Shown: positions 1 to 9,675 of the stretch, piece by piece
Layout: every line of letters starts with the position of its first letter
Numbering within the stretch: position 1 is the stretch's first letter
NCBI RefSeq assembly: GCF_002811955.1
Contig: NZ_NPEF01000049.1
Location: 1 to 21,145, forward strand
Source: Leptospira ellisii
Lineage (GTDB): Bacteria > Spirochaetota > Leptospiria > Leptospirales > Leptospiraceae
Length of the DNA: 21,145 nt
Reading direction: 5' to 3'
The notes under the pieces: model-generated
What the model saw: the letters and a program-made list of their open reading frames with translations, nothing else
Database searches by the model: none
What the model was told of the DNA's origin: nothing
Translations under genes and position numbers: made by a program

Positions 1-1256
1 AAGTCGCGCTTCTCACCGGCCTCATCCATCTCGAGTCGGAATTCAAATCGACGGCCCGCTCTCCCAAGGACGCGCTCGGAGTGGATCATTGCGGGGTTCA
101 GAACGGAGTTCAGGCTTTGGAAAGAACGAGGGATTTTGAACCGGACGCCTATTTCGTGGATCTTGAAATGCCGTTGATGAACGGATGGGAATTTATCGAA
201 AGGGCTAAAATGGAAAAACCGGATTCCATCTTCGTAGTCATGACGGCGAATTCCGAACCGCGGACGATCATCGAAACGATGAACCTGGGCGTATTCGATT
301 ACATTCTCAAACCGGTCGATACGGCCGAATATAAATCCGTGCTCGATGATATCGTCGTGGAATTGCAGCGGCGGAAGAAGAAGCGCCTTTTCGAGGAAGA
401 GTCGGATCTTCGTCTTAAGGAACAGTTGAACTGGGTTTCCTACAAACGTTCGAAACTCACGGAACTGGATCTTATGGTGGAACTTTCCAAAAACACTCTG
501 AATAGCGTGAAATACGCGCTGTTAAGCGGAGGCGGAATCGGCACCTTAATCAGTCTGGTTAAGATGATCCGCGGGGTTTCGGATCGTAAGGATTCGAATT
601 TCGTGGTTCCTTCCGAACTGATGGATATGCTGATCGAAAATACGGAGTATATAGAAACGAATGTAAATCGTTTGGAGGAAACCTTGACTCTGCTGAATCG
701 GGACATCGAACCGAAGATACAAACCGTTTACGTGTCCGATCTGATCGCCGCCCTCCGCGAAAAATACGAACGGTTCTTATTCGACGAACGGCAGTATATC
801 GAAGAAAAGAATCTCGTATTTCAAATGTCGAATTCGAATCTAACCCTCAAGAAGGAACAGGTTCGGATCGACGCGGAATCGATTTCAACCGTCTTTCATG
901 AATTGCTCGTCAACGCTCTCAAATACTCCGCCAAAGGAAGCGTGATCGACGTGTATTTTGCCGCGAAGGGGGGGCTTTTCAATCTTTTCGTAAAGAATCG
1001 TTTCGATTCGGAGTCGCTGGTCTCTATATCCCAGGAACAGGAAATCCTGGTAAAACAACCTTTTTATCGTTTGGCGAAGTTTCTCGACGAAAAGGTCAAA
1101 TCCGAATACATATTTTCCGGATTGGGGCTGACCTTGGTCGATATCGTCGCGAGAAAACACGGGGGAAGTTTCGGAATCAAAAACGTCCGCGATCATTCCG
1201 CAGACAGCGGCCCCGAGTCCGTGGTCCTTGCCGCGCTGACCTTGTCGACCGTATGA
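1..1256 (+). CDS. Receiver-HATPase hybrid two-component protein (5' end outside window)
   Basis: Partial gene, open from the window edge; the first full codon is at base 3 and about 417 residues are visible. Numbered from that codon, residues 1-120 are a response-regulator receiver: phospho-acceptor D53 in FVDLEMP, conserved T71 in VMTA and K103 in LKPVD. The N-terminal strand with the acidic pair is missing, so the true start lies upstream. A charged helical linker and a dimerisation-like helical region (about 130-235) follow, then a GHKL ATPase fold with an N-box (HELLVNALKYS, N304) and a G-box (FSGLGLTLVDI, 371-381). The helical region contains no histidine, so the usual phospho-acceptor is absent, and the D/G1 box is degenerate (VKNRF where a DxG is expected). 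It looks like a receiver-controlled kinase-like output protein, probably cytoplasmic. A hairpin terminator follows. The family call is confident; whether it is catalytic is unclear. Confidence 0.82.
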   Translation, partial: VALLTGLIHLESEFKSTARSPKDALGVDHCGVQNGVQALERTRDFEPDAYFVDLEMPLMNGWEFIERAKMEKPDSIFVVMTANSEPRTIIETMNLGVFDYILKPVDTAEYKSVLDDIVVELQRRKKKRLFEEESDLRLKEQLNWVSYKRSKLTELDLMVELSKNTLNSVKYALLSGGGIGTLISLVKMIRGVSDRKDSNFVVPSELMDMLIENTEYIETNVNRLEETLTLLNRDIEPKIQTVYVSDLIAALREKYERFLFDERQYIEEKNLVFQMSNSNLTLKKEQVRIDAESISTVFHELLVNALKYSAKGSVIDVYFAAKGGLFNLFVKNRFDSESLVSISQEQEILVKQPFYRLAKFLDEKVKSEYIFSGLGLTLVDIVARKHGGSFGIKNVRDHSADSGPESVVLAALTLSTV

Positions 1257-1311
1257 CGAACCGACCCGAGGGAACGTAAGCGCATCGATCTAAAATTCGA
1301 GCCGAATCATC

Positions 1312-1339
1312 GGGCGGAGAATTTTTTCTCCGCCCCTCT

Positions 1340-1349
<10 letters not shown>
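1312..1349 (+). terminator. Rho-independent terminator after the receiver-HATPase gene
   Basis: Perfect 10-bp stem GGGCGGAGAA (1312-1321) and TTCTCCGCCC (1326-1335) with a TTTT loop, followed on the plus strand by CTCTTTATTTTTTC. It lies 55 bases after the stop of the upstream gene. The T-tract runs over the stop codon of the convergent pepA, so the two genes share this junction. The minus-strand side has no T-run after the stem, so it should act mainly on plus-strand transcripts. Confidence 0.85.
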
Positions 1350-3303
<1,954 letters not shown>

Positions 3304-3402
3304 ATTTGCCTCTTGTAACGATCTTAGAATTCTTTTTTTTGGAGGTCGGGTTTGCAAGAGAGTTCTAAAAAAAACGGGGAATTTCCGTTCGATCCGGGAG
3401 GT

Positions 3403-3414
3403 GTGGGAACTCCC
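3403..3414. repeat. GGAACTCC-type short near-palindrome
   Basis: GTGGGAACTCCC, a near-palindrome centred on GGAACTCC, in the gap upstream of bcp. A related variant, GTGGGAGTTTCCC, lies at about 3536-3548. Similar units at 3479, 4246, 4650, 4761 and 9526 suggest a short dispersed repeat family. Confidence 0.45.
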
Positions 3415-3478
3415 TCTCGTAGCAGCGGACCGTTCCGTAGGTTTTGGGAGTGGGGATTCTGTTGTAGATTGGGAGTGG

Positions 3479-3489
3479 GTCGGAACTCC
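3479..3489. repeat. GTCGGAACTCC repeat, copy 1
   Basis: Exact 11-mer GTCGGAACTCC, followed by ACGAC so that GTCG/CGAC arms flank GGAACTCC. Identical 11-mers occur at 4650-4660 and 4761-4771, all within 1.3 kb. Confidence 0.55.
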
Positions 3490-3597
3490 ACGACGGTTCG
3501 TTTTTTCGGGAAAGTTGGGGAACCACGGAAACAGTGTGGGAGTTTCCCGCATTATTTCCCGTTTTTTCAGACCATTCGTAGGTCGGAGGACCGGAAA

Positions 3598-3697
3598 CGC
3601 GCCAGGGATCGGAGCGACGCGGAACGCGGTTTCGAAGAAACCGAAGCGAACGCGAAGTCGCGTAAGAGCCCGGTCTTCGCGAAGCGAAGAGGCGCCC
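3598..3697. repeat. Candidate dispersed palindromic element (REP/structured-RNA-like)
   Basis: Within 100 bases there are several self-complementary units. GGTTTC-GAA-GAAACC is a perfect hairpin at 3628-3642. It is flanked by GCGAC (about 3614) and GTCGC (about 3657), which could pair as an outer stem. A CTTCGCGAAG palindrome lies at 3675-3684. GCGAA/GCGAAG units recur, and GCGCC sequences stand near both ends (about 3600 and 3690). It codes for nothing recognisable. A repeated intergenic element fits best, but copy number cannot be judged from one window. Confidence 0.4.
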
Positions 3698-3801
3698 CCA
3701 ACGATTTGTGCCGATTGTTCCGACAACCGCCGTTTTGTTCATTCGGGTTCCGTTGTTTGTGGAGGTTTCTTTTTTGTTTTTCACTTGCGATTTTTCGTAA
3801 A

Positions 3802-4233
<432 letters not shown>

Positions 4234-4245
4234 TTTTTAAGAGCG

Positions 4246-4265
4246 GTCGGAGCTCCGTGTCCGAC
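4246..4265. repeat. GTCGGAGCTCC palindrome between convergent genes
   Basis: CGGAGCTCCG is a perfect 10-bp palindrome (4248-4257). GTCGGA at 4246 can also pair with TCCGAC ending at 4265. The first 11 bases differ by one base from the GTCGGAACTCC repeat. It sits in the 36-base gap between convergent stops. It could form a hairpin ending transcription from both sides, but there is no T-run. Confidence 0.4.
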
Positions 4266-4269
4266 CCGA

Positions 4270-4578
4270 TCATTCGCCGCTTCCGAGTTTCGTTTTCACC
4301 CTTCCGAATTTCTTTTCGAATTCCGTAATCTCACCGCAGTCGCTTTTTTCTTTGTGATACGGATTGAAATCCGCGAAAGGCATTTCCGGCTCCCATCGAT
4401 ACACAAGGATTCGTTCTCCTTCGTGACAATTCCAAAGAAAGATTTCATAACCCATAAACGTTCCCGTTCGGGTATTAAGGTCTTCTCGAGGCAAGGAAAT
4501 CGTTTGGAAAAAATAGGAGATCCTACATCCGTAAACCAGGAATCCCGTTAAGATAAGAGAGCCGAGGACTTTCTTCAT
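4270..4578 (-). CDS. Small putative lipoprotein
   Basis: 102 residues. The N-terminus is a short basic start (MKK), a hydrophobic stretch (VLGSLILTGFLVYG) and C18, giving a spirochaete-style lipobox LVYGC, so it is probably exported and lipid-anchored. The mature part (about 85 residues) is polar, with aromatic residues and two further cysteines (in NCHEGE and SDCGE) that could form a disulfide. I do not recognise a domain. The start codon has only a weak AGGAA-like site upstream. It converges with the helical-protein gene at 3802 and is divergent from the response regulator at 4758. Confidence 0.72.
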   Translation of the reverse strand: MKKVLGSLILTGFLVYGCRISYFFQTISLPREDLNTRTGTFMGYEIFLWNCHEGERILVYRWEPEMPFADFNPYHKEKSDCGEITEFEKKFGRVKTKLGSGE

Positions 4579-4649
4579 ACGATCGCCGTTCCTATCCCTA
4601 TAGCCGAAAATACGATTCGTTTCAAACTTTTTTTCTTAAAACAACCCGG

Positions 4650-4660
4650 GTCGGAACTCC
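4650..4660. repeat. GTCGGAACTCC repeat, copy 2
   Basis: Exact copy of the 11-mer, followed by TCGTC, in the 179-base gap (4579-4757) between the divergent lipoprotein and response-regulator genes. The rest of that gap shows no gene. Confidence 0.55.
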
Positions 4661-4723
4661 TCGTCCGCCCCGCTATTTCAAAAGATCGGACCTGCGAACG
4701 CGGTGGACGGATCTCGGAATTGA

Positions 4724-4750
4724 TTTACAAAGCTCCGCGAATCGATAAAT
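4724..4750 (+). promoter_or_regulatory. Possible sigma70-type promoter of the response regulator
   Basis: TTTACA (4724-4729) and ATAAAT (4745-4750) are separated by 15 bases; TTGATT at 4720 is an alternative -35 with 19 bases. The start codon at 4758 lies only 7 bases past the -10-like box and has no ribosome site, so a leaderless or nearly leaderless message is possible. Weak evidence. Confidence 0.25.
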
Positions 4751-4757
4751 TCAGTGT

Positions 4758-5411
4758 ATGGTCGGAACTCCGAAAACGTCGATTTTTCTCGTGGATGATC
4801 ACCCCGTCGTCCGCAACGGTCTGAGCGCGGAGATCGAAGTCGAACCCGATTTCCTCCTGGCGGGTTCGGTTGCGTCCGTAAAGGAAGCGATCCGCAAACT
4901 TGGATTCGTAAAAGCGGATCTTCTTGTCTGCGACATCTCCCTTCAGGAGGAAAACGGAATCCAGGAATTGGAAACGATCAAACAAAAATTCCCCGAAATC
5001 AAAATCGTCTTTTTAACGATGCACCGCGATTGGACCTATCTTCAAAAGGCCTTTGCGCTCGGAGCGGACGGTTATCTATTGAAAAGCCAATCCATGCAGG
5101 AGATCCTTTCGGCGCTCCGGGAAGTCGCGGACGGAGGTAAGGTTTTTCCGGAGGAAATTAAAAATTTCCGCCCGCCCGCGGATCTGCGCAGGGAATTGGG
5201 AAACGTCGTGGACCTTCTGACGAAACGGGAAAAGGAGATTCTACTTCTTCTTTCTCTGGGAAAGTTGAATCGTGAAATCGCGGAGGAGTTGGATTTGAGC
5301 GTGCGAACCGTCGAAACCCACAGGGCTTCGGTTTTTAAAAAATTGAAGATCGAAAACGTCATCGAACTCGGAAGAATTTCGGTCCAGTTTAAATCCGAAG
5401 GCCTGTTGTGA
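4758..5411 (+). CDS. NarL/FixJ-family response regulator (receiver + LuxR HTH)
   Basis: 217 residues, the standard length. The N-terminal receiver has the acidic pair D13-D14 (LVDDHP), phospho-acceptor D59 (LVCDIS), T87 (FLTMH) and K109 (YLLKS). A LuxR-type DNA-binding domain follows at about 150-210, with LTKREKEILLLLSLGKLNREIA and VRTVETHR, the recognition-helix signature of the NarL group (motifs given in part). All receiver residues are intact, so it should be activated by phosphorylation. The convergent histidine kinase 71 bases away is the obvious candidate partner, although tail-to-tail pairs are less certain partners than operon pairs. The first codons (MVGTP) coincide with a copy of the GTCGGAACTCC repeat, so the N-terminus may be repeat-derived. 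Confidence 0.93.
   Translation: MVGTPKTSIFLVDDHPVVRNGLSAEIEVEPDFLLAGSVASVKEAIRKLGFVKADLLVCDISLQEENGIQELETIKQKFPEIKIVFLTMHRDWTYLQKAFALGADGYLLKSQSMQEILSALREVADGGKVFPEEIKNFRPPADLRRELGNVVDLLTKREKEILLLLSLGKLNREIAEELDLSVRTVETHRASVFKKLKIENVIELGRISVQFKSEGLL
4761..4771. repeat. GTCGGAACTCC repeat, copy 3, inside a start region
   Basis: Third exact 11-mer, directly after the ATG of the response regulator, encoding V-G-T-P. This copy is therefore translated, unlike the two intergenic ones. Confidence 0.5.
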
Positions 5412-5482
5412 TTTTCGAAACACGCTCTTAAAAACGCGCCCGTTCCTTTGTATCCATCCGACGATAAAAGAAAAAACGAGGA

Positions 5483-7882
5483 TCAATAGGGAAGAAGAAC
5501 CGTAAACTTGCTTCCTCGTCCGGGTTCGGAATCGATAAAAACCTCGCCGCCGTGAGCGACTGCGATCTTTCTCACGATAAAAAGTCCGAGTCCCGCTCCT
5601 TGCGGTTTTTGCGTTTCGATCGAAGAATGATAAAACGCGTCCTGGATCTCGCGGCTCAAACCGGGACCGTCGTCCTTCAATACGATGTAGAGCACTCCCG
5701 ATTCCTTTTCCACCCTTACGGAGAATCGACCGTCCTCTCCTAAAGCGTCCGCCGCGTTTTTCGCGATATTCAAAATCAAACGTCGGATCCGAAACGGATC
5801 GAGTTTGATTTCACCGTCGGCCTCTATCTCGCAGTCGAATCGGATTCCGCTTCCTTGAAAGAACAATTCCAGATCCTCCCGGATTCCCGCGAAAAATTCG
5901 CCGACTTGCACGGACTTAAGATCCAATATGATCCGTTTTTTAGAAAATTCTAATATATCTAAGGATAGATTGGCGAGCGCCTCCGTCTCCTTTTTGGCCT
6001 GTGCGATATCGTTCTCTTTGGAATTTTCGCCCTTTTGAAGATTGTATAACACTTTTTGAATCAAGACCACGTGATGTCCGATGTCGTGCGCTATTTCGGC
6101 GGATAATTCGCCAATGATCGCGAGTTTTTCGCGATCCTGACGGAGAAGGTTTTGGATGGAAAGAGCCAACGCGTAGGCGATTCCCTGCACCCAATCCATC
6201 TCCGAATCCGAACCGATATAATTTCCGATCGGAAGATCCAGCACTACGAAACTCGTTCTTCCGTTCCTCACCGGAAGCAGCAATCGTTCACCCAACACGC
6301 GCGGCGCCGTCAGGGAATCCAGATCCAAATCCAGAGAATACGACGTCAATAAACCGGAGACTTCGCGGATCGTCAGATCGTTCTGCGTGTCGATGGAGTA
6401 TTGTTTCCATCCTGAGGAGGAATTTTCGGGAAGATAGATAAAAAGCCCGCGCGAATCTAACGTTTGCGGATTCCGGTTTTTTCCGCTCAGTCGGTTTAAT
6501 ATGGAATCGTTTTCGGGAGTTTCGCGTATGTTTCGGGAAAGGATTTCCAACGTGGTTCGCGTGGCCGAGGAGAACGAGGGGGATTTCATGATGTCTCGCG
6601 TGGAGGATACGAGCGTCTTCATCCTAAAGGAAAGGGTTTCGGAACGGTTCAGAGAATTGGAAAAACGTTTGGATAAAAGGATCGCGTGCGACGCGATCAA
6701 AAACAGTTGTCCGTATTGGATCATATAAACCGTATCGATCAGATCTTCCGCGTAGAGGATGTCGTTTAACGTGCAGATCGTCATTCCCGCGTAACCCAAA
6801 AACAGGATCACGGATCCTTCGTATTTCCGCCGAATTCCGTAGAAAAGCATGAAAGACCATAACGGAATCGTAGTAAAGGAGGCGTATGCCCCGAGGGGAC
6901 CCAAGGTCAACGTATAAAGTTCGTTGGGAAGAAACGCCGCGGCCGCCGCGCACAAAAAGAAGGGAAGGTTAAGAAACACGCCGAACCTCTTCCAAAAAAC
7001 GGTGGGACAAAAACGATATAAAAAAGCGTATAAAACCGGCGCGGAAAGATAGACCGTCACGTATTCCAAACGGTTGAGGAATTCCCACGAAAGAAATTCA
7101 GAAAAAAGAATATAGGCGAACCGTTCGTCCAACGTCAACGCGCGGATAAAAATCAGAACACAATGGATCGAAAAGAAAAGCGGGGCGGGGTCCTTTCTTC
7201 TGAAAAGGAAGAATAATAAGTTGTAGATCGCCATGATCGCCGCGGAAGCGCAGACCGCGAACGTCAAAGCGGTCTTTCCTTGTTTCTCGCGGAGGATTCG
7301 ATCCAAACTTCCGATGCGGATCGGAAACCAATAACCTCCCCATCGATTTTGAAAGTTGGAAACGTGCAGAACGAGATCCAAAGATTCCGCGTCGGGAAGA
7401 TCCGCGATCTGCGGCAGATACTTCGCGTCCGAGGTCGTTTCCGTGGTTCCGACCTTGCCGGCTTCCGCGATCCGTTTTCCGTTTGCGAAAAGCCGATAGG
7501 AAGTCCCTAAGTCCGGAATCGAAAGAGCCAGACCGGATTCGTCCGGAGGAAGAAGAAGTTTGAGTCGATAGGTCGCATAACCGTGATTTGGTACGGTTTC
7601 TCCGAAGAAAGAAATTCCGTTCCAGACCGAAGGTGCCTTCACGAAAACGAATTTTTCCTTTTCGGAATCTTCCGCAGCCGAAGAAAGAAGTTGTTTCCAG
7701 GTGAATTTCCAATCCCCTTTCAGAGGAACGTTCCCGTCGAGGACCGGATTCCAACGACTCAGATCTAAAATTCCCTCGCGCGCATGAAACTTATCCGGGT
7801 GCGGTCTCTCCCCGCAGCCGAAACAGGCCGCGATCATAAGACTCAACAATAAGAAAAATTTAATACGAAATCGGAACGACAT
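5483..7882 (-). CDS. 7TM-DISM sensor histidine kinase
   Basis: 799 residues from ATG 7882; a TTG six codons upstream (7900) is a possible alternative. The N-terminus is a signal sequence with a lipobox-like MIAAC (C20). Residues about 35-195 form an extracellular jelly-roll, DISMED2-like sensor domain (LDGNVPLKGDWKFTW, GYATYRLKL, SYRLFANGKRIAEAG). Seven hydrophobic segments span about 205-405, the 7TM-DISM module. A GAF-like linker runs over about 440-575. The kinase core has H599 in AEIAHDIGHH, N-box N709 (LNIAKNAADAL), a D-box (KDDGPGLS, 736-743) and a G2 box (GAGLGLF, 762-768), ending with the typical GRGSKFTVLLPY. All catalytic motifs are present. It probably senses an extracellular ligand, possibly carbohydrate-like, and may phosphorylate the convergent NarL-type regulator at 4758. 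Confidence 0.93.
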   Translation of the reverse strand: MSFRFRIKFFLLLSLMIAACFGCGERPHPDKFHAREGILDLSRWNPVLDGNVPLKGDWKFTWKQLLSSAAEDSEKEKFVFVKAPSVWNGISFFGETVPNHGYATYRLKLLLPPDESGLALSIPDLGTSYRLFANGKRIAEAGKVGTTETTSDAKYLPQIADLPDAESLDLVLHVSNFQNRWGGYWFPIRIGSLDRILREKQGKTALTFAVCASAAIMAIYNLLFFLFRRKDPAPLFFSIHCVLIFIRALTLDERFAYILFSEFLSWEFLNRLEYVTVYLSAPVLYAFLYRFCPTVFWKRFGVFLNLPFFLCAAAAAFLPNELYTLTLGPLGAYASFTTIPLWSFMLFYGIRRKYEGSVILFLGYAGMTICTLNDILYAEDLIDTVYMIQYGQLFLIASHAILLSKRFSNSLNRSETLSFRMKTLVSSTRDIMKSPSFSSATRTTLEILSRNIRETPENDSILNRLSGKNRNPQTLDSRGLFIYLPENSSSGWKQYSIDTQNDLTIREVSGLLTSYSLDLDLDSLTAPRVLGERLLLPVRNGRTSFVVLDLPIGNYIGSDSEMDWVQGIAYALALSIQNLLRQDREKLAIIGELSAEIAHDIGHHVVLIQKVLYNLQKGENSKENDIAQAKKETEALANLSLDILEFSKKRIILDLKSVQVGEFFAGIREDLELFFQGSGIRFDCEIEADGEIKLDPFRIRRLILNIAKNAADALGEDGRFSVRVEKESGVLYIVLKDDGPGLSREIQDAFYHSSIETQKPQGAGLGLFIVRKIAVAHGGEVFIDSEPGRGSKFTVLLPY

Positions 7883-7976
7883 CTGCGTTCTGAAAATCAA
7901 AACCTAAAACGAACAAGGGGTCAAATGGAAAAGGGGAAACGCGTAAAAAAACTCCTCTTGAACGGGCGGAAGGTCG

Positions 7977-7991
7977 CGCGATCGAATCGCG
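7977..7991. repeat. Perfect small hairpin in the kinase/hydrolase divergent gap
   Basis: CGCGAT-CGA-ATCGCG: 6-bp perfect arms with a 3-base loop, in the 205-base gap (7883-8087) between the divergent kinase and glycosyl hydrolase genes. It could be a regulator site. The gap holds no gene that I can support. Confidence 0.3.
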
Positions 7992-8087
7992 TTGGGATGG
8001 ATTGTAGGAAACGATGTCGGCTTATAAAACCGTCGGAATTTATCTTTGCAAAACGCAGGATCGGATTTCCATGTCCACAGAATCCTA

Positions 8088-9395
8088 ATGAAATCCGTTC
8101 GCCTGAAAAAAATACTCCTCGTTTTCCTTCTTCTGTCTCCGATCGTTTTCGGAACGATCTGGTTTTATTCCTATCCCGACCGATTCGGTTTTGTCTCGGA
8201 AATCACGGATCCGAAGCGGAAGGATTCCGCGAAAGAAAAAGAATTTTTAGCCTCCACTTGGTCGTCCGATATAATCGCGATGGCTCAGAACGTAAGTCTT
8301 TACGACGAAATTCATCCGTTTTTGTATACTCTCGAAGGAGGCAGGAGCAATACTGGAAATATAAAATCGGTTTGGAATCCGAAAGCGCAGGAGGTTTACA
8401 TATGGGCGCTCCGAACCATTTCCCCGAAAACCAAGATCATTCCTACTATTTTCCGGTGGGAAAACGATTTCGAAAAGGTGTCGGACGCGATCGGACTCAA
8501 CGGAAACTTCAAGATACGGGACTATCATATCCGAAGAATATTAGAAGAAATTGATGTTTATGGATTCGACGGAATCGACATCGATTACGAGGGGATGACC
8601 TGCGAAAAGAAGGAGAGTTTCGAGTCTTTTCTCGCCCTATTGTCCGCCGAATTGAGGAAAAAAAACAAACTCCTTTCGGTGGCGATTCATCCCAAAACCT
8701 TCGCCGAAGAACCTTCCGAATATTTTTGCAGGGAGTCCGGCAGGACGATGAACGTGGATTTTTACGAGGCCTATCGCGGACAACTTTCCCACGATTACGA
8801 GTTTTTGGGAAAGGTGGCCGATAAGGTGAAGATCATGGCTTACGAACTTCATCCGAGAAAAAACGCCTTTCCGGGGCCGGGTCCACAGGCGCCTTCTTGG
8901 TGGATTGAAAGAATATTAGAATATTCTACTAAAAAAATTCCTAATGATAAATTATATATGGCCATTCCGACCTATGGATACGACTGGTCTTTGAATTGCG
9001 ACATCCCTTCTAAAGCGGTCTTTTATTCCCGCGCGCAATTCATAAAAAAGAATTGGAATCCGAAAGAGGAAGAGCCTACGGACGTTTCCAAGATCTATCG
9101 GGAATCGAGGAAGTCCGGCGATTGGATTTATCTTCGCCCGTATTTATATCGTCACGAGGGGCGCGTTTACGACGATCCTTCCCTGTGGTATACGCTCGGG
9201 GGTTGTGATCGGGTGGCGTTTTATATGAATCGAAGGTCGTTCGAGACGAAGATGAATCTATTAAGAAAATATAAAATTCGCGGATTTTCCTTTTGGCAGT
9301 TGATCCAGGATAACGATCCCGAAATCCATTCGTATTTAAGGGAAATGATAGAGGCTACGGGAACGATTTCGGAGCGGACTACGGCAACGCGGTAA
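8088..9395 (+). CDS. Membrane-anchored family 18 glycosyl hydrolase
   Basis: 435 residues from ATG 8088, which gives a proper basic and hydrophobic N-terminus ([20 protein letters not shown]), a signal anchor or signal peptide. The GH18 barrel signature DGIDIDYEG lies at 161-169, with D164, D166 and the catalytic acid E168 of DxxDxDxE. Strand 6 gives [11 protein letters not shown] and the last strand [14 protein letters not shown], with the usual substrate-stacking Trp. GH18 enzymes cleave beta-1,4 GlcNAc-containing chains (chitin, or peptidoglycan-like glycans) by substrate-assisted catalysis. The natural substrate here is unknown; a periplasmic role in cell-wall or glycan turnover is inferred. 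It stands next to the phage-tail cassette but is separated by two hairpins, so I treat it as chromosomal. Confidence 0.9.
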   Translation: MKSVRLKKILLVFLLLSPIVFGTIWFYSYPDRFGFVSEITDPKRKDSAKEKEFLASTWSSDIIAMAQNVSLYDEIHPFLYTLEGGRSNTGNIKSVWNPKAQEVYIWALRTISPKTKIIPTIFRWENDFEKVSDAIGLNGNFKIRDYHIRRILEEIDVYGFDGIDIDYEGMTCEKKESFESFLALLSAELRKKNKLLSVAIHPKTFAEEPSEYFCRESGRTMNVDFYEAYRGQLSHDYEFLGKVADKVKIMAYELHPRKNAFPGPGPQAPSWWIERILEYSTKKIPNDKLYMAIPTYGYDWSLNCDIPSKAVFYSRAQFIKKNWNPKEEEPTDVSKIYRESRKSGDWIYLRPYLYRHEGRVYDDPSLWYTLGGCDRVAFYMNRRSFETKMNLLRKYKIRGFSFWQLIQDNDPEIHSYLREMIEATGTISERTTATR

Positions 9396-9423
9396 TTCCG
9401 ACGGCTCCTCCCTAAAACGCGCC

Positions 9424-9440
9424 CCACCCACGTTGGGTGG
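9424..9440. terminator. Perfect GC-rich hairpin downstream of the GH18 gene
   Basis: CCACCCA-CGT-TGGGTGG, 7-bp arms and a 3-base loop, 28 bases after the GH18 stop. No T-run follows, so it may be an accessory hairpin to the stronger one at 9456 or a protein-binding palindrome. Confidence 0.4.
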
Positions 9441-9455
9441 AGGAGGAGAGGCGGC

Positions 9456-9480
9456 GGGAAAAAAATTCGATTTTTTTCCC
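9456..9480. terminator. Strong bidirectional terminator between GH18 gene and tail cassette
   Basis: Perfect 11-bp inverted repeat: GGGAAAAAAAT (9456-9466), loop TCG, then ATTTTTTTCCC (9470-9480). It carries A7/T7 tracts in the arms, so either strand yields a stem with a U-run. It should insulate the tail cassette from GH18 transcription, which would place any cassette promoter within 9481-9675 or require antitermination. Confidence 0.8.
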
Positions 9481-9525
9481 TATCACAAATTCGCACTTTC
9501 CGCAAGCGAAGTTTTTCCCTGGCGT

Positions 9526-9539
9526 GTAGGAATTCCCAC
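9526..9539. repeat. GTAGGAATTCCCAC near-palindrome
   Basis: A 14-base near-palindrome centred on GGAATTCC, resembling the GGAACTCC family on the left side of the window. It lies between the terminator and the first tail gene. Confidence 0.35.
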
Positions 9540-9577
9540 CTGCGATTTTCATTCCCGCTCCGATCCCTTCTCCCTTC

Positions 9578-9589
9578 TTCGTCGACGAA
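9578..9589. promoter_or_regulatory. Candidate operator: 12-bp perfect palindrome upstream of the tail cassette
   Basis: TTCGTCGACGAA is a perfect 12-base palindrome 86 bases before the first tail gene. Two CGGCGATT direct repeats follow at about 9597 and 9616. No repressor is encoded in the window, so the role is a guess from position and symmetry. Confidence 0.25.
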
Positions 9590-9675
9590 TACACATCGGC
9601 GATTCGATCATTTTGCGGCGATTGGCGCGCGTCGCAACCTGGAATTTTCTTCAGGTTCGTCGTAGACTTCCACCC

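Larger units (their letters stand above)
3304..3801. other. Gene-free, palindrome- and repeat-rich intergenic region
   Basis: About 500 bases between the divergent bcp and the plus-strand gene at 3802. Open frames cross it, but their translations are biased, low-complexity and unlike any family, so I see no gene. It holds three GGAACTCC-type near-palindromes (about 3403, 3479 and 3536) and a denser palindromic block at 3598-3697. The promoters for bcp and for the 3802 gene should lie here, but I could not pick clear -35/-10 pairs. Confidence 0.6.

Noticed and set aside
3304..3726. N-terminal extension of Bcp by 141 codons
   Set aside because: The extension is low-complexity Arg/Ser/Pro-rich and runs through repeats. 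ATG 3303 has a good ribosome site and gives the family N-terminus.
7098..7754. 218-codon minus-strand ORF
   Set aside because: Shadow of the histidine kinase in another frame; Arg/Ser-rich and not protein-like.
7925..8554. 209-codon plus-strand ORF overlapping the GH18 start
   Set aside because: Basic, low-complexity translation; the GH18 frame holds the clear domain.
9433..9675. Upstream extension of the tail terminator gene
   Set aside because: Crosses the terminator hairpin and a pyrimidine-rich leader; translation is not protein-like and MNFEDIQ is a natural start.
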